In this document: positions 21,058-31,086 of the stretch, in pieces | Layout of the letters: the number at the start of each line of letters is the position of its first letter | Numbering within the stretch: position 1 is the stretch's first letter | Source: Ephydatia muelleri | Taxonomy: Eukaryota; Porifera; Demospongiae; Spongillida; Spongillidae | Length of the DNA: 64,000 bases | Assembly: GCA_013339895.1 (NCBI GenBank) | Contig: JABACO010000025.1 | Location: forward strand, 840,500-904,499 | Reading direction: 5' to 3' | Position numbers and translations under genes: made by a program | The notes under the pieces: model-generated | What the model was told of the DNA's origin: nothing | The model's input: the letters and a program-made list of their open reading frames with translations, nothing else | Databases searched by the model: none

Positions 21058-22854
21058 ATGGCTACAATTGGACAATTGAGCGAATTTCAACCAGAGACCG
21101 GAAAGGCATCGGCATACTTGGAGCGAGTGAAGTTGTTTTTGTTGGCAAATAGTGTAGGTGACGATAAGCACGTTGCGGTTCTCTTAACAGTGGTTGGCGC
21201 AAGGCATTTTTCGCTGCTTAAGGACCTCTTCTTACCAGAGGATGTAAAGGCCAAGTCGTTTGAACAAATTTCAAAGGCGTTGGTTGAACATTTTGAACCA
21301 AAACCGCTAGTTATCGCAGAGCGTTTTCGGTTTTATCGAAGAACGCAGGAAGAGGAAGAGTCCGTGACAGAGTTCCTGGCTCAACTACGACGCTTAGCGA
21401 CACATTGCCAGTTTGGAGCCTTCCTTGAAGAGGTTTTACGAGATCGGCTGGTTTGTGGGTTGAGAAATCACAGCATTCAAAGGAGACTGCTGTCAGAGTC
21501 TAATCTGTCACTGCAAAAGGCTGTGGAAGTCTCAACGGCAATGGAGGCTGCTGAATTGAACAGCAAGACAATTAGTACATCTTCAGTGACTGAGGAGGTT
21601 AAGCAAGTATCCTCTAGTACATCTACATTGGTAAATGGACCAAAGAAGAAACCTGTTTGTTTTAGGTGTGGTGGTCTAGCAACTAGTTGTCATCATCAAA
21701 AGCACAAGTGCGGTAAAATTGGTCATATTGCTAAAGTGTGTCGAGGAGCTCAAGTGCCACGGCATAGGCAGGCCCCAAAGTCGGCAGACACCCAGTGGGT
21801 TGAAGACGATATTGATCAGCCTCAAAATGTATTGGTTGTGGGGCTAAAGAGCAGTTGTCCTTTTTGTGTGGAGCTGGGTATCGAAGGAAGGAGAGTTCAG
21901 TTCGACATAGATACGGGATCTGCTGTGACCCTTATTTCAGAGAGAACCTGGAAGAAGTGGAACCTGGATGTCAAGTTGAGAAACTCCAGGGTGTTACTAA
22001 GGACGTATACAGGTGATCCCATTTCAGTGGTGGGCGAGGCAAAAGTACCAGTGAGTTATAATCAGCAATTGAGTACATTGGTGCTGTATGTGGTCAAGGG
22101 TACAGGTCCAAGCTTGCTGGGACGCGATTGGTTAAGGCACATCAAGCTCGACTGGAAAACAGTGGGTCAGGTTGCCAGTGTTAACCGTGTTACGATGCTA
22201 GACTCCTTGTTGAAGAGATCCCATGAGGTATTCCAGAGCGGGCTGGGAACCCTAAAGGGTGTACATGCCAAGCTGCAGGTTAAGCCAAATGCAGTACCGA
22301 AATTCTTCAAAGCGCGTACTGTACCTTTTGCATTACGAGAGGCTGTGGAAAAGGAATTAGATCGCTTAGAACACGAGGGGGTAATAAAGAAGGTGGATCA
22401 TAGTGAATGGGCAGCCCCAATTGTTGTAGTTCCAAAGGGTGATGGTCAGATAAGGATCTGTGGGGACTATAAGGTTACTGTAAACGGGGTATTAGACGTG
22501 GACCAGTACCCCTTACCTAAACCTGAGGACCTGTTTGCGAGTCTAGTGGGAGGGCAAAAGTTTTCTAAGCTTGATCTCTCCCAAGCATATCAGCAAATGT
22601 GCCTAGAAGAGGAGTCACAGAAATTTGTGACTATCAATACCCATAAGGGTCTGTACAGGTATACACGCTTACCTTTTGGTGTGGCATCGGCGCCGGCGTT
22701 GTTTCAGAAAACCATGGATATTATTCTTCAGGGCATGAAACACGTTATGTGTTACATTGATGACATTCTGGTAACCGGTTCAAACGGAAAAGGAGCATTT
22801 CACCCAGTTAGAGGAGGTTTTGAAGCGTTTACAGCATCATGGTCTAAAGGTTAA
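21058..22854 (+). CDS. Gag-protease-RT (first part of gag-pol), frameshifted
   Basis: I chose the ATG at 21058 because it follows the primer-binding site; the upstream open frame is LTR. Gag-type capsid occupies about 1-190. A nucleocapsid knuckle region starts at C201 (CFRCGG) and continues CGKIGHIAKVC, where the first Cys of the second C-x2-C-x4-H-x4-C box is replaced. The protease active site DTGSAV is at 285-290. RT follows, with the FSKLDLSQAYQQ motif and the YIDD catalytic motif at 566-569. After about residue 577 the frame is lost (near 22786-22795) and unrelated codons run to a stop at 22854. The encoded proteins would form virus-like particles and copy the element's RNA. Confidence 0.9.
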   Translation: MATIGQLSEFQPETGKASAYLERVKLFLLANSVGDDKHVAVLLTVVGARHFSLLKDLFLPEDVKAKSFEQISKALVEHFEPKPLVIAERFRFYRRTQEEEESVTEFLAQLRRLATHCQFGAFLEEVLRDRLVCGLRNHSIQRRLLSESNLSLQKAVEVSTAMEAAELNSKTISTSSVTEEVKQVSSSTSTLVNGPKKKPVCFRCGGLATSCHHQKHKCGKIGHIAKVCRGAQVPRHRQAPKSADTQWVEDDIDQPQNVLVVGLKSSCPFCVELGIEGRRVQFDIDTGSAVTLISERTWKKWNLDVKLRNSRVLLRTYTGDPISVVGEAKVPVSYNQQLSTLVLYVVKGTGPSLLGRDWLRHIKLDWKTVGQVASVNRVTMLDSLLKRSHEVFQSGLGTLKGVHAKLQVKPNAVPKFFKARTVPFALREAVEKELDRLEHEGVIKKVDHSEWAAPIVVVPKGDGQIRICGDYKVTVNGVLDVDQYPLPKPEDLFASLVGGQKFSKLDLSQAYQQMCLEEESQKFVTINTHKGLYRYTRLPFGVASAPALFQKTMDIILQGMKHVMCYIDDILVTGSNGKGAFHPVRGGFEAFTASWSKG

Positions 22855-22950
22855 AAAGGATAAATGTGCCTTATTTCAAGATTCTGTTCAGTATCTTGGG
22901 CATAAAATTGATGCCTCTGGAATCCATACCACAGATAGTAAAGTTGAGGG
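22793..22950 (+). other. Middle RT segment in a third reading frame
   Basis: After the YIDD motif the RT similarity continues in the next frame for about 52 codons, up to about 22950. It then shifts again near the GAGGGC at 22946-22951 into the frame of the downstream part. Both shifts lie in short A/G runs and both have the sign of a one-base gain, so homopolymer errors in the assembly are possible. Confidence 0.75.
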
Positions 22951-25070
22951 CAGTAAAAAACGCTCCTGCACCTAAAAATGTCCAAGAATTGAGGTCGTTT
23001 CTGGGATTATTGCATTATTATGGAAGGTTTATTCAGCAATTATCGACATTATTACAGCCACTGAATGAACTCTTGAAGAGTAATAGAAGATGGAACTGGA
23101 CTTCCGAGTGCCAGAGTGCATTTGTTAAGGCAAAGGAACATTTGGTGTCTGCCCCAGTACTTGCACATTATGATCCAAGCTTACCATTAAAACTTGCTGG
23201 TGATGCTTCCGCTTACGGTATAGGGGCAGTAATATCTCACACTTACCCAGATGGACAGGAACGTCCCATAGCTTTCGCTTCTCGGACACTTTCTGCAGCT
23301 GAACTTAGCTATTCGCAAATTGAAAAGGAATCCTTATCTCTAGTATATGGTGTAAAGAAATTCCACCAATACTTGTATGGTCGTAAGTTTGTCCTGGTTA
23401 CTGATCATAAGCCCCTGGTCACCTTATTAGGTCCAACAAGTGGGATACCTACATTAGCTGCTGCTCGCCTCCAGCGATGGGCATTGATACTTTCTGCTTA
23501 TTCATATGATCTTGAATTCCGACCTACACAGAGGCACTCAAATGCAGATGGGCTCTCAAGGTTGCCAGTGGTTTCTAAAGATCGTGACGACAGCAGTGAT
23601 GTACCCGAAACAGCAATTTTTAATATCAGTCAGGTACATTCACTTCCAGTAACAGCAATGCAGTTGCAAAGAGCTACAAGGAGAGACCCTATACTCAGTA
23701 AGGTTTTCCTGTTAATGCAGCAAGGATGGCCAGGAGTGGTCAGCGATGATCTGAAGCCCTATCAAAGTCGTCAGGCTGAGTTGGGCACTGAAGGGGGTTT
23801 CCTTTTGTGGGGTATTAGAGTTGTCGTGCCTCAGGCATTGCAATCCAAGGTTTTGGGAGAATTGCATAAGAATCACCCAGGAGTGGTGCGCATGAAGGCA
23901 TTGGCGAGGAGTTATGTTTGGTGGCCAGGATTGGACAACGATATTGAGCATCATGTAAAGAACTGCCAACCCTGCCAGACAGTGAGAAATTCCCCACCAT
24001 CTGCTCCTTTACATCCCTGGTTGTGGCCTACCAGACCATGGCAACGAGTGCATGTGGATTTTGCGGGTCCTTTCCAGGGTAAAATGTTCTTACTGGTTGT
24101 TGATGCACATTCCAAGTGGCCAGAGGTGGTCAACATGACCACAACTAGTGCCCAGTGCACTATAGAGGAGCTGCGTAGGATGTTTGCTTCCTATGGAATT
24201 CCTGAACAACTGGTCTCTGATAATGGTCCCCAGTTTGTGTCTGGATGTTTTGAGGAATTCATGAAAATGAACGGGGTGAAGCATATTAAGTGTACCCCTT
24301 ATCATCCTTCCTCGAATGGAGCTGTAGAACGATTGGTGCAGACCTTCAAAAATTTCATGAGGGTGAACGCTAGTAATGGTGGAACATTGTCCCAACGTCT
24401 GGCATCTTTCCTGTTTTCGTATCGTACTACCCCACATGCAACCACCAGTGTTGCTCCTTGTGAACTTTTCCTAGGTAGGAAAATACGGAGTCGTCTGGAT
24501 TTGATGAGACCTGATGTAGAGTCTCGTGTGAATGAACAGCAAGCCAAACAGAAGGCGTGTCATGATGGTAACTCACCTTTTCGAGAATTCTTTCTGGGTC
24601 AGAACGTGATGAGTCGGAATTTACGAAATGGGCCAGATTGGGTACCAGGTGTAATAGTTGAACGTCTGGGTCCTCTGACATACTTAGTGCAAGTGTCAAG
24701 TGGAGCATTTTGGAAACGTCATGTGGATCAATTGAGAACCTCTGTGGATGATCAGGTTAAAATGCCTGGTGAGTCTGGTGACCCTTTACTGCTACCTGAA
24801 ACTTACATGCCACCTGTTATCGAGTCGACAAATGAAGGATCAGCTACCCTGCAGCCCATGAATGGGCACCAGCCGCCCTGCCCTTCAGTTTCAAAACCAC
24901 CTCAGGAAGTTACCTCTAAATTACCGGCATCAAGTACAGTTCCTGTGGAGTTACCAGCCATCCAAACTGATTTACACAATGGAGTTAATGCCAGTCCTAA
25001 CACCAGTATTCACAATCCGGAGCAGAGGAGATATCCAACCCGAATACGGAAGCCTCCTCAGAGACTTTAG
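22951..25070 (+). CDS. RT connection-RNase H-integrase (second part of pol)
   Basis: The RNase H core includes GDASAYGIGAV (Asp at 23202) and TDHKPL. The integrase zinc domain has H...H (from 23865) and CQPC (to about 23977). The catalytic core shows Asp at 24057, Asp at 24219 and Glu at 24327, giving the D-D-35-E spacing typical of retroviral-type integrases. A C-terminal GPDWVPGVIVERLGPLTYLV segment resembles the usual GPY/F-like module. The frame ends at 25070, just before the polypurine tract. An ATG at 22866 opens this frame earlier, but the first ~28 codons are out of the RT frame. The integrase would insert element cDNA into chromosomes. Confidence 0.9.
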
Positions 25071-25085
25071 AAGCAATACTTACAT

Positions 25086-25098
25086 AGTAGGGGGAGGG
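25086..25098 (+). promoter_or_regulatory. Polypurine tract
   Basis: TAGTAGGGGGAGGG directly abuts the 3' LTR, the usual primer site for plus-strand synthesis. Confidence 0.8.
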
Positions 25099-25247
25099 TG
25101 TTAGGTATATGTGCGCATGCGCGGGTGTTAGGTATATGTGCGCATGCGCAGTGTACGATGGGGAGTATGCATTAATTGGAACAGTGTTGTTGGGTTTTTC
25201 GTGTTGTCCTTTTTGCCATTATGACATTTTGTTGTTAAGACATCACA
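25099..25247 (+). repeat. 3' LTR
   Basis: Identical to the 5' LTR except for one C-to-T change and one extra T in the CCTTTTTGCC run; same TG...CA ends. Confidence 0.95.
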
Positions 25248-25284
25248 CATACATACATACATACATACATACATACATACATAC
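25248..25284. repeat. TACA microsatellite, right part
   Basis: Continuation of the array at 20753-20889, interrupted by the LTR element. Confidence 0.95.
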
Positions 25285-25316
25285 CCTGGCACACTGAGAC
25301 ACACTAGCTATGAATG

Positions 25317-26475
25317 TTACGATGATGAAATATCCCCCTCCTGAAGGGAACATCCACATCGTAAGAGGAGGGCTCGGGCATTGGCTCGCACAAGAGTCAA
25401 ATTAAGGCGGCCGTACAGGCTGCAGACAACCTTGGACTTGGGGGAGTTGGTCCTTGTGGCAAGGTATGATGCGAGCCGTGAAAAAGCTTGCACCGCTTCG
25501 CTGCCCCAAGCTCCATATGACTCGGCCACAAGGGGAATACACGTCCACCCCAACTCAGAACACTTGGCATCATTGGCAGAGTGCTTCCTTAGCTCAGCGG
25601 CAACCGCTGCTGACCCTGCTGTGCGACCCGCTTCAGAGATAAAGGTAGGGTTAAGCGGAGACACCACAGTAAGGTCAAAGGCAGCAGGCTTGCCACAGAG
25701 CCAATTGGAAGCTAGGATGTCAGCAGGGCGTGTGTTCCGAAGCTCATGTCCTAGTCCACTACCAGCCTCCGCCTTGGCGCTTATGCAGGCACGATGGCAG
25801 GTCTGAAGCACTACATCCCTGAGCTTGTTGTGCCTGGATATAGCATCACCACCTCTCTTACATGTTACTGCATGGTGGCCTAGGGGATCCAAGGGATGTT
25901 CTGGACACAATGCACAGGGAGGTGAGCCAGGTGAGGTATTTAGCCCGAGCCACCACTTGATGGCCATTTGGTGCTCGTTGGGGTCTAGGCTTAGACCCAG
26001 GCCTGGAGATGGTACTACAGAGAGCCAAGCGGAGGCATGGGGGAGAGGACACAGACAGGAGACGAGCCTTGTCAGCCACAGAGCTCTGGGAAAAAAGAGA
26101 GTTAAATTGAATGTTTTCTAATGCAGCTGATAGAGTGTGTTGTCGGCAAGGAGAAGATGTAAGACTGTTAATATCAATTGCACTCTCAGGAGGAACACAC
26201 CTGTTGTAGGAATTGACCGCATCGGCCAGGAAATTATCTGATGGTGAGGCAAGGCCTGCAGTACTGATGGAGGCGATAAAGGCTGCATTAGAGTGATGAG
26301 CCAGTGAACGAAGCCCCAGGCCACCTCTACTTAAGCTCAACTGGGCCTGCATCCAAGAGCTGTCAGTAGTGTCAATAGCTTGGCACTCTGTGAAGGTGCA
26401 TCTGACCTGCTCATCAAAGGCATGCAGCTCATCCAATGCCAGGGATGGGGGAGTGGAACGTGCAACATGGACCAA
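25317..26475 (-). pseudogene. RLE-type non-LTR retrotransposon, 5'-truncated
   Basis: The upstream frame (26475 to about 25975) carries QLSLSRGGLGLRSLAHHSNA, typical of the region after the reverse transcriptase catalytic core. A frameshift near 25960-25990 leads into the second frame, which has a zinc knuckle CALC...HHAVTC, then GGDAISRHNKLRD. It continues AEAGSGLGHE, RPADIL and GKPAAFDLTVVS, the restriction-like endonuclease pattern E...PxD...D. The C-terminal part (LGWTCIPLVAESYGAWG) runs to near 25320. Such enzymes nick the target and prime cDNA synthesis there. The 5' break abuts a 37-base C run (G on the coding strand). Relatives: 1344-1640 and 57684-57960. Confidence 0.75.
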
Positions 26476-26498
26476 TTTGGTAATGAATATGAATAAAA

Positions 26499-26499
<1 letters not shown>

Positions 26500-26536
<37 letters not shown>
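26500..26536. repeat. Poly-C run, 37 bases
   Basis: Uninterrupted C on the plus strand, directly at the broken 5' end of the retrotransposon fragment. Confidence 0.95.
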
Positions 26537-26540
<4 letters not shown>

Positions 26541-26754
26541 TACTATTATGATGTGGGAAATTTCATGCAACAAAATATTCAAATACACCAGAGCTCTGCA
26601 TGTTTCTGCAACTACATGATGGTACAGCCGACAATAATTCGTAACGGGATTGGTTGTACTTTGATTCGACTACAATGCAGCCTTGCAAGTACAAAAAATA
26701 TCAGCACAAGGGCATACGTGACAACCACATACGATCCCGCTTGGCCACTTTAGT

Positions 26755-27399
26755 GGCCTATAGCAGTTCAAGGGTTAAACCATACTCATCTCTTGTAGTA
26801 AGATTTATTTCTTCCATAGCTTCAATAAGTACTGTATATCATTCAACAGAGTTGATTGCAGCCGATCTTGCTGTCCACCTTGTAGGACACAATCGTTTAA
26901 TATTTACTCCTGTATGATAGCTGTTTCACTTTGGACCAACTTCTCATTCAAAAGGTTGGATCTTTTTAGAGTAGCTTTGCAATTTCTTGCACAGTAGTTT
27001 TTCTGCCTGCTTCTTGTAAACAAAGATTTAAATTGTGTGCAAAACAATGCACTGAAAGAGCTGCAGGATTCTCATCTTAATCAAAGTCGCTAGTCCTTTT
27101 CATATGCCTTGCATACTTGCAGCACCATCTAATGCCTGACCTCTACACATTTCCATGGGAAGAATGCAACAAAGAAAAATGTCTTTAACTACAGAAAAAA
27201 TAGTTGCTGCAGTTGTATCAGGTAAACAAACCAGTCCAAGTGGATCTTCATGGACATCATAGCTATTATCAACCCACCTTACAGACAAATTAAATAGTTC
27301 CTTATGAGAAGCATCACTTGCTTCGTCAACTATAATGCGGAACCATGATGGGGAGCTTTAATTAATTTTGCTCAAAAGAGTATGTAATACGTTTTTACC
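26755..27399 (-). pseudogene. hAT transposase relic (DUF4371/ZMYM1-like), C-terminal part
   Basis: Broken minus-strand frames give IIVDEASDASHKELFNLSVRW, VHEDPLGL, MCRGQALDGAASM, then SVHCFAHNLNLCL and LCPTRWTARSAA. This order and these phrases are those of the DUF4371/hAT-like transposase found next to TTF-type zinc fingers in many animals. Stops and frameshifts show it is dead. It continues at 28687-29160, separated by a nested element. Confidence 0.8.
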
Positions 27400-27407
27400 C
27401 AACAAGG

Positions 27408-28678
27408 TAGGGTGTGTAACCGATTTTCAGGTTTTGTAGGTTAATCGCGATTACCTATTCGGTCGACTATGCATTTAGCAGAATAGCAGATTACCGATTT
27501 CAGACTTTCCTTTAACCGATTCTGTTTTCTTAGTCGCGATTAATCGATATTCGTTTCTTTCATATGCAGAACTGAAATCTGTCAGAAATCGATTACCTTT
27601 TTATACGCCCTTCGCTTATCCCAGAAAGACGGCAATAGTTTACTAATTATAATGGCCGGTTTAAAATCAGTGTTGACGTAATGAAAGGTAACCATGCAAA
27701 CTAATCAAAACTGCCCTTCTTTCAAAATACCGTCCCTGTGCATGTTTTCATACAAGCATGGGTGCACGCGCATGGCACAATAATTCGATAAGAACCTTTT
27801 GGCGGTATATAGTAGATGTTCGCAAGCTCACGTTAGACCTTTCCATTATCTGCAGTGTGTATTACATACATGTAAAATAAGTGTTGATACAAGCAAATAA
27901 ACACTAAACAGTTCATAAGGACTACAATTTCCTCAACGAAACGCGCTATGTCGTCCTCTGCACCAGCTAAGTGTTCTATTGGTTCCCAGGTGTCATCTTC
28001 AGGCCCGAATCCTTTCCAGCGCACCAAATACTTAGGCACGCCCTTTTCCTGACGTTCGGCGATGATATCGTACAAGTCTGGTTGGCGGCTTTGTCGCATG
28101 CGTGAAGCGGTGTTCGCTGAATTCTACTAGGTTTGCCATGTGGTTTCACAGGCTTAATGGTTCTGCTTCTTACCGCTTTTTTCGAATTCTTTGGGAGCAT
28201 GCTGCTTGAAAAATGCAAGGGGGCGGGCACGTGTGGTTTTAATAATTAAAAGTTGACTGTATTATTGTAAGGCAAGAGGCCAGTGATTATTTGTCAGTTT
28301 AGGCATACAATAGTGCGTAATGCCTTTTTAATTTCATTGTCGTAATTTTAATGAGATCGATTGACTCGCGCGCAACGTATGCCTACAGCGATTTTGTTTT
28401 AAATTATGTCGGCTAAACATCTACATGTACATTTTCCCTATAAACTAAAATGAATGGCATCCACAAAAACTGGACTGAGTAACTATGACTTAAGTGCCAA
28501 TATAAAAATCGGAAAAACCTCAAAAACCTAGGTAATCGCTGGCAAATTAATAATGCATTAATCGTCAAAAGTTTCTAATAACCGATTTGCAAGTTGCTAT
28601 AAACCTGAAAAATCGATTAGACTTTTTTTCATAGTCGAAATAATCGATTTTAATTTTTTAAAAAGGTTACACGCCCTA
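27408..28678. mobile_element. Nested hAT-like element, 8-bp TSD, with chromodomain cargo
   Basis: Exact 8-bp duplications CAACAAGG (27400-27407, 28679-28686) flank the inverted ends TAGGGTGTGTAACC / GGTTACACGCCCTA (one mismatch). The subterminal regions at both ends contain many CGATTA/TAATCG words, as is common in hAT elements. An 8-bp duplication fits hAT. At 1271 bp it is too short for a hAT transposase, and the only recognisable coding is a chromodomain on the minus strand. Removing it restores continuity of the surrounding DUF4371 relic. Confidence 0.9.
27833..28099 (-). CDS. Chromodomain ORF inside the nested hAT-like element
   Basis: From an ATG at 28099 the frame reads LYDIIAERQEKGVPKYLVRW, then KGFGPEDDTWEPIEHL. 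This is a full chromodomain core with the aromatic positions (Tyr near the start, Trp in RWKGF, Trp in TWEP) that cage methyl-lysine in HP1/Polycomb proteins. It continues as EDDIARFVEEIV and then becomes hydrophobic and nondescript to the stop. Another basic frame upstream (about 28100-28230) may belong to a first exon. It could target insertions to marked chromatin, or be a captured host exon. Which one is not decidable here. Confidence 0.7.
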   Translation of the reverse strand: MRQSRQPDLYDIIAERQEKGVPKYLVRWKGFGPEDDTWEPIEHLAGAEDDIARFVEEIVVLMNCLVFICLYQHLFYMYVIHTADNGKV

Positions 28679-28686
28679 CAACAAGG

Positions 28687-29160
28687 AGATTATCTCATTC
28701 ATTATCACAGGTGATAGATATTTTTTATTACTTCACAAAATTTCTCATATAATGATGATGTGCTGCCCATACCTGAATTAATTGCTCAAGACTTACTTCT
28801 TCAACCACATGGCCAAACCTTGCCGAAGCAAGTACTCATAGCATCAATTACTTTGACCAGAGCTAGTCTTCTCTCCTTTTGATCACGAATTAATACTGAA
28901 TCTAAGCACTCCCCTGCAGCTGGACAATCAAAAGCCTTCCATTACAGGGCAGCTTCCTTATGAGCTAAGGACTGCTCTTGTGATGAAAAATTTTCAGCCT
29001 CTTTCTTCTAATTATCAAATTCAGAAGAAAAGAATGTTGAGTTTGTACTGCATTTGCTGAATACAATCAAAGCATTTGATTTTTGCAAATAAGCACGATG
29101 CAAAATGCGCCACTGTTTAGAAACGTTGAATGCAGCACGCTGCGAGCGCTAAAACCACTC
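28687..29160 (-). pseudogene. hAT transposase relic (DUF4371-like), N-terminal part
   Basis: Broken minus-strand frames include NFSSQEQSLAHKEA, FDCPAAGECLDSV and RRLALVKVID, followed toward the nested element by sequence leading into IDEASDAS-type residues at 27399. This is the other half of the interrupted copy at 26755-27399. Confidence 0.6.
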
Positions 29161-29345
29161 TCTTAATCGAGGGTGAAAGTGCTACTGAAGAAGTCTCTGA
29201 AGAACAGCAATATGACTATGGCAATGTTCAGGTACCTTAGCTTGCTCTTTCTACTTAACCAAAAGCTATGTTTTGTGTCATTAGCATTAGACCATTGTTG
29301 TACTTCACCATGCAGGATAAGCTGGTGACTACGCGAGAACATTGG

Positions 29346-29637
29346 TCCCCTCCCCTCCCCTCCCCTCCCTCCCCTCCCCTCCCTCCACTCCCTTCCCCTC
29401 CCCTCCCCTCCCCTCCCCTCCCCTCCCCTCCCCTCCCCTCCCCTCCCCTCCACTCCCCTCCCCTCCCCTCCCCTCCCCTCCCCACCCCTCCCCTCCCCTC
29501 CCCTCCCCTCCCCTCCCCTCCCCTCCCCTCCCCTCCCCTCCCCTCCCCTCCCCTCCCCTCCCCTCCCCTCCCTCCATCTCCTCCCCTCCCCTCCCCTCCC
29601 CTCCCCTCCCCTCCCCTCCCCTCCCCTCCCCTCGACC
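29346..29637. repeat. CCCCT minisatellite, about 290 bp
   Basis: Nearly pure (CCCCT)n with a few variant units (CCCT, CCACT, CCATCT). The G-rich strand, (AGGGG)n, could form quadruplexes. Long open frames in it are repeat artefacts. Confidence 0.95.
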
Positions 29638-30658
29638 CTCCCCTCACCTCACCTGCTTCGATTTGCTTTGATTAGAAACCACGTGCATACTGTGGAGTGC
29701 CCATATAAATGCTAGAATGATAGTTATTGTACTCTAACGCAAAGCGGATGCATGGGTATCCCGTTTGATGTAGATTACTGGATTTTACACCTCACGCATT
29801 TGTGATACTTTTCACAAAAAAAAAAAAAAGCACTAGCATTCAGAACACGCACTAAGTCTTTTTAGCGATGCTGTAAAGATTTAGACCATATTTTTCCTGG
29901 AATGGAACGCAGTGGCACGATCTTGTTTATAATATCGCTACCTTTCGCGGAAGCGACAGAATACTTGTACAGATAAGTTGAGATTTTCACCATATATGGT
30001 CTTAGTGAAGTCATGCCATGTCTGCGAGACCAAATACATACATGTGCTATAAAATTACATTATACGGACACCCGCGTTTTTGATAAATAAGGTCTTGACC
30101 ATCCCTGGTCGCAATTCTTGACCGAGTCACCGACCCTAGCTTTGATTGCTAAATCATGAAACTGTTGGTGAGTTCTCTTATAAGATTACCGCTATACGAA
30201 CAGCGCGGAAGCTCCGCGGTGTTGTTCAGTTTATTTTTCAGCTGTAACGCACGCACCTGATTAAACCAAACTTATTTATTCATTGTGCGCACAAAATATA
30301 TACACATGTACCGATAGTACATTTTGGGTTCGTCCGAACGCCTCTGTAAGCAAAGGAGGACTGACACTTATATTTACATTGTGTGCGAATGCTTGAATGT
30401 ACATGTATATACATGTACAAGCCTAAATGAAACAGAAGTTTCAAATACAGTCTGGCGACTCAATTATGGCTCACAAACTCATATGCTTCTGCGCGAAGGT
30501 CTAGCATGACATACTTTATTTATGTATGGTTACTTGAGGAGACCACACGAGTGCAAAACTACAAAACTATCTCTTCTTCAAAATTAAAAAAAAATGCTTT
30601 CTTATGTAATTCAGTGGACATCAGTACAGGACCTTTTATGAGATAGAGAGCTTCCGTT
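29638..30658. other. Unassigned stretch
   Basis: AT-rich, with no gene or repeat family recognised. An A run lies near 29816-29829. Confidence 0.4.
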
Positions 30659-30722
30659 ATGCTTTTGTTTACAAACTCTTTTCATTCACAGGCTCTTCTT
30701 GCGGGTGTGTTTACTCTCCAAG
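30659..30722 (+). CDS. Possible gene B signal-peptide exon
   Basis: ATG at 30659 followed by 21 codons (MLLFTNSFHSQALLAGVFTL and one more) and a phase-1 donor CAAG|GTACTG. The phase matches the Ig-like exon at 31087. Hydrophobicity is modest and an acceptor-like site lies within it, so this is only a candidate. Confidence 0.25.
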
Positions 30723-31086
30723 GTACTGTTGTTAACTGTTTTCTTAATATACACGTACTGTACATGTTGCAATGTATTTAACCAATTATACCCGGAAGAC
30801 GCAAATTTGCGTCTGTGCATGAAATGTGACAAGTGCTGTACTCCACGATATTGCCAATAGTTATTGTGTAGACGCAAACTGTGATGCGATACCGGTTAAA
30901 TTATTCCCCGTTAGTTGTAATTTATGTACATTTGGGTCACCTTTTAACATTGTACTTGGGAGCATGGCTCTCTTTCAACTTGTTGAGTGATAAAGGAAGC
31001 CATTGCTATTTTGAGTTTCTATTCAGGCTTTTTGTTTTCTTCTCATTCCATCGGGGCTTATAAAATGTATGTTATCAACTTTCCAG

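Larger units (their letters stand above)
20890..25247 (+). mobile_element. Ty3/Gypsy LTR retrotransposon inserted in TACA array
   Basis: A complete 4.36-kb element: 5' LTR 20890-21037, primer-binding site at 21039, gag-pro-pol, polypurine tract 25086-25098, 3' LTR 25099-25247. It is flanked by CATAC on both sides, consistent with a 5-bp duplication, though the microsatellite makes this ambiguous. The two LTRs differ by one substitution and one single-base indel over 148 bp, so the insertion is recent. The coding order protease-RT-RNase H-integrase defines Ty3/Gypsy, and integrase phrases such as PWLWPTRPWQRVHVDFAG recall K02A2.6-type elements. Two frameshifts in pol make this copy defective as written. 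Confidence 0.95.

Noticed and set aside
22854-22866. Programmed ribosomal frameshift between two ORFs of the LTR element
   Set aside because: The break falls inside the RT domain and needs two separate shifts, unlike gag-pol recoding signals.
23712-24708. Several minus-strand frames of 60-115 codons
   Set aside because: Shadows of the plus-strand pol gene; no domain recognised.
29255-29675. Gly/Arg/Glu and Pro/Ser/Leu-rich frames
   Set aside because: Products of the (CCCCT)n block, open in several frames because the 5-bp unit rarely makes stops.
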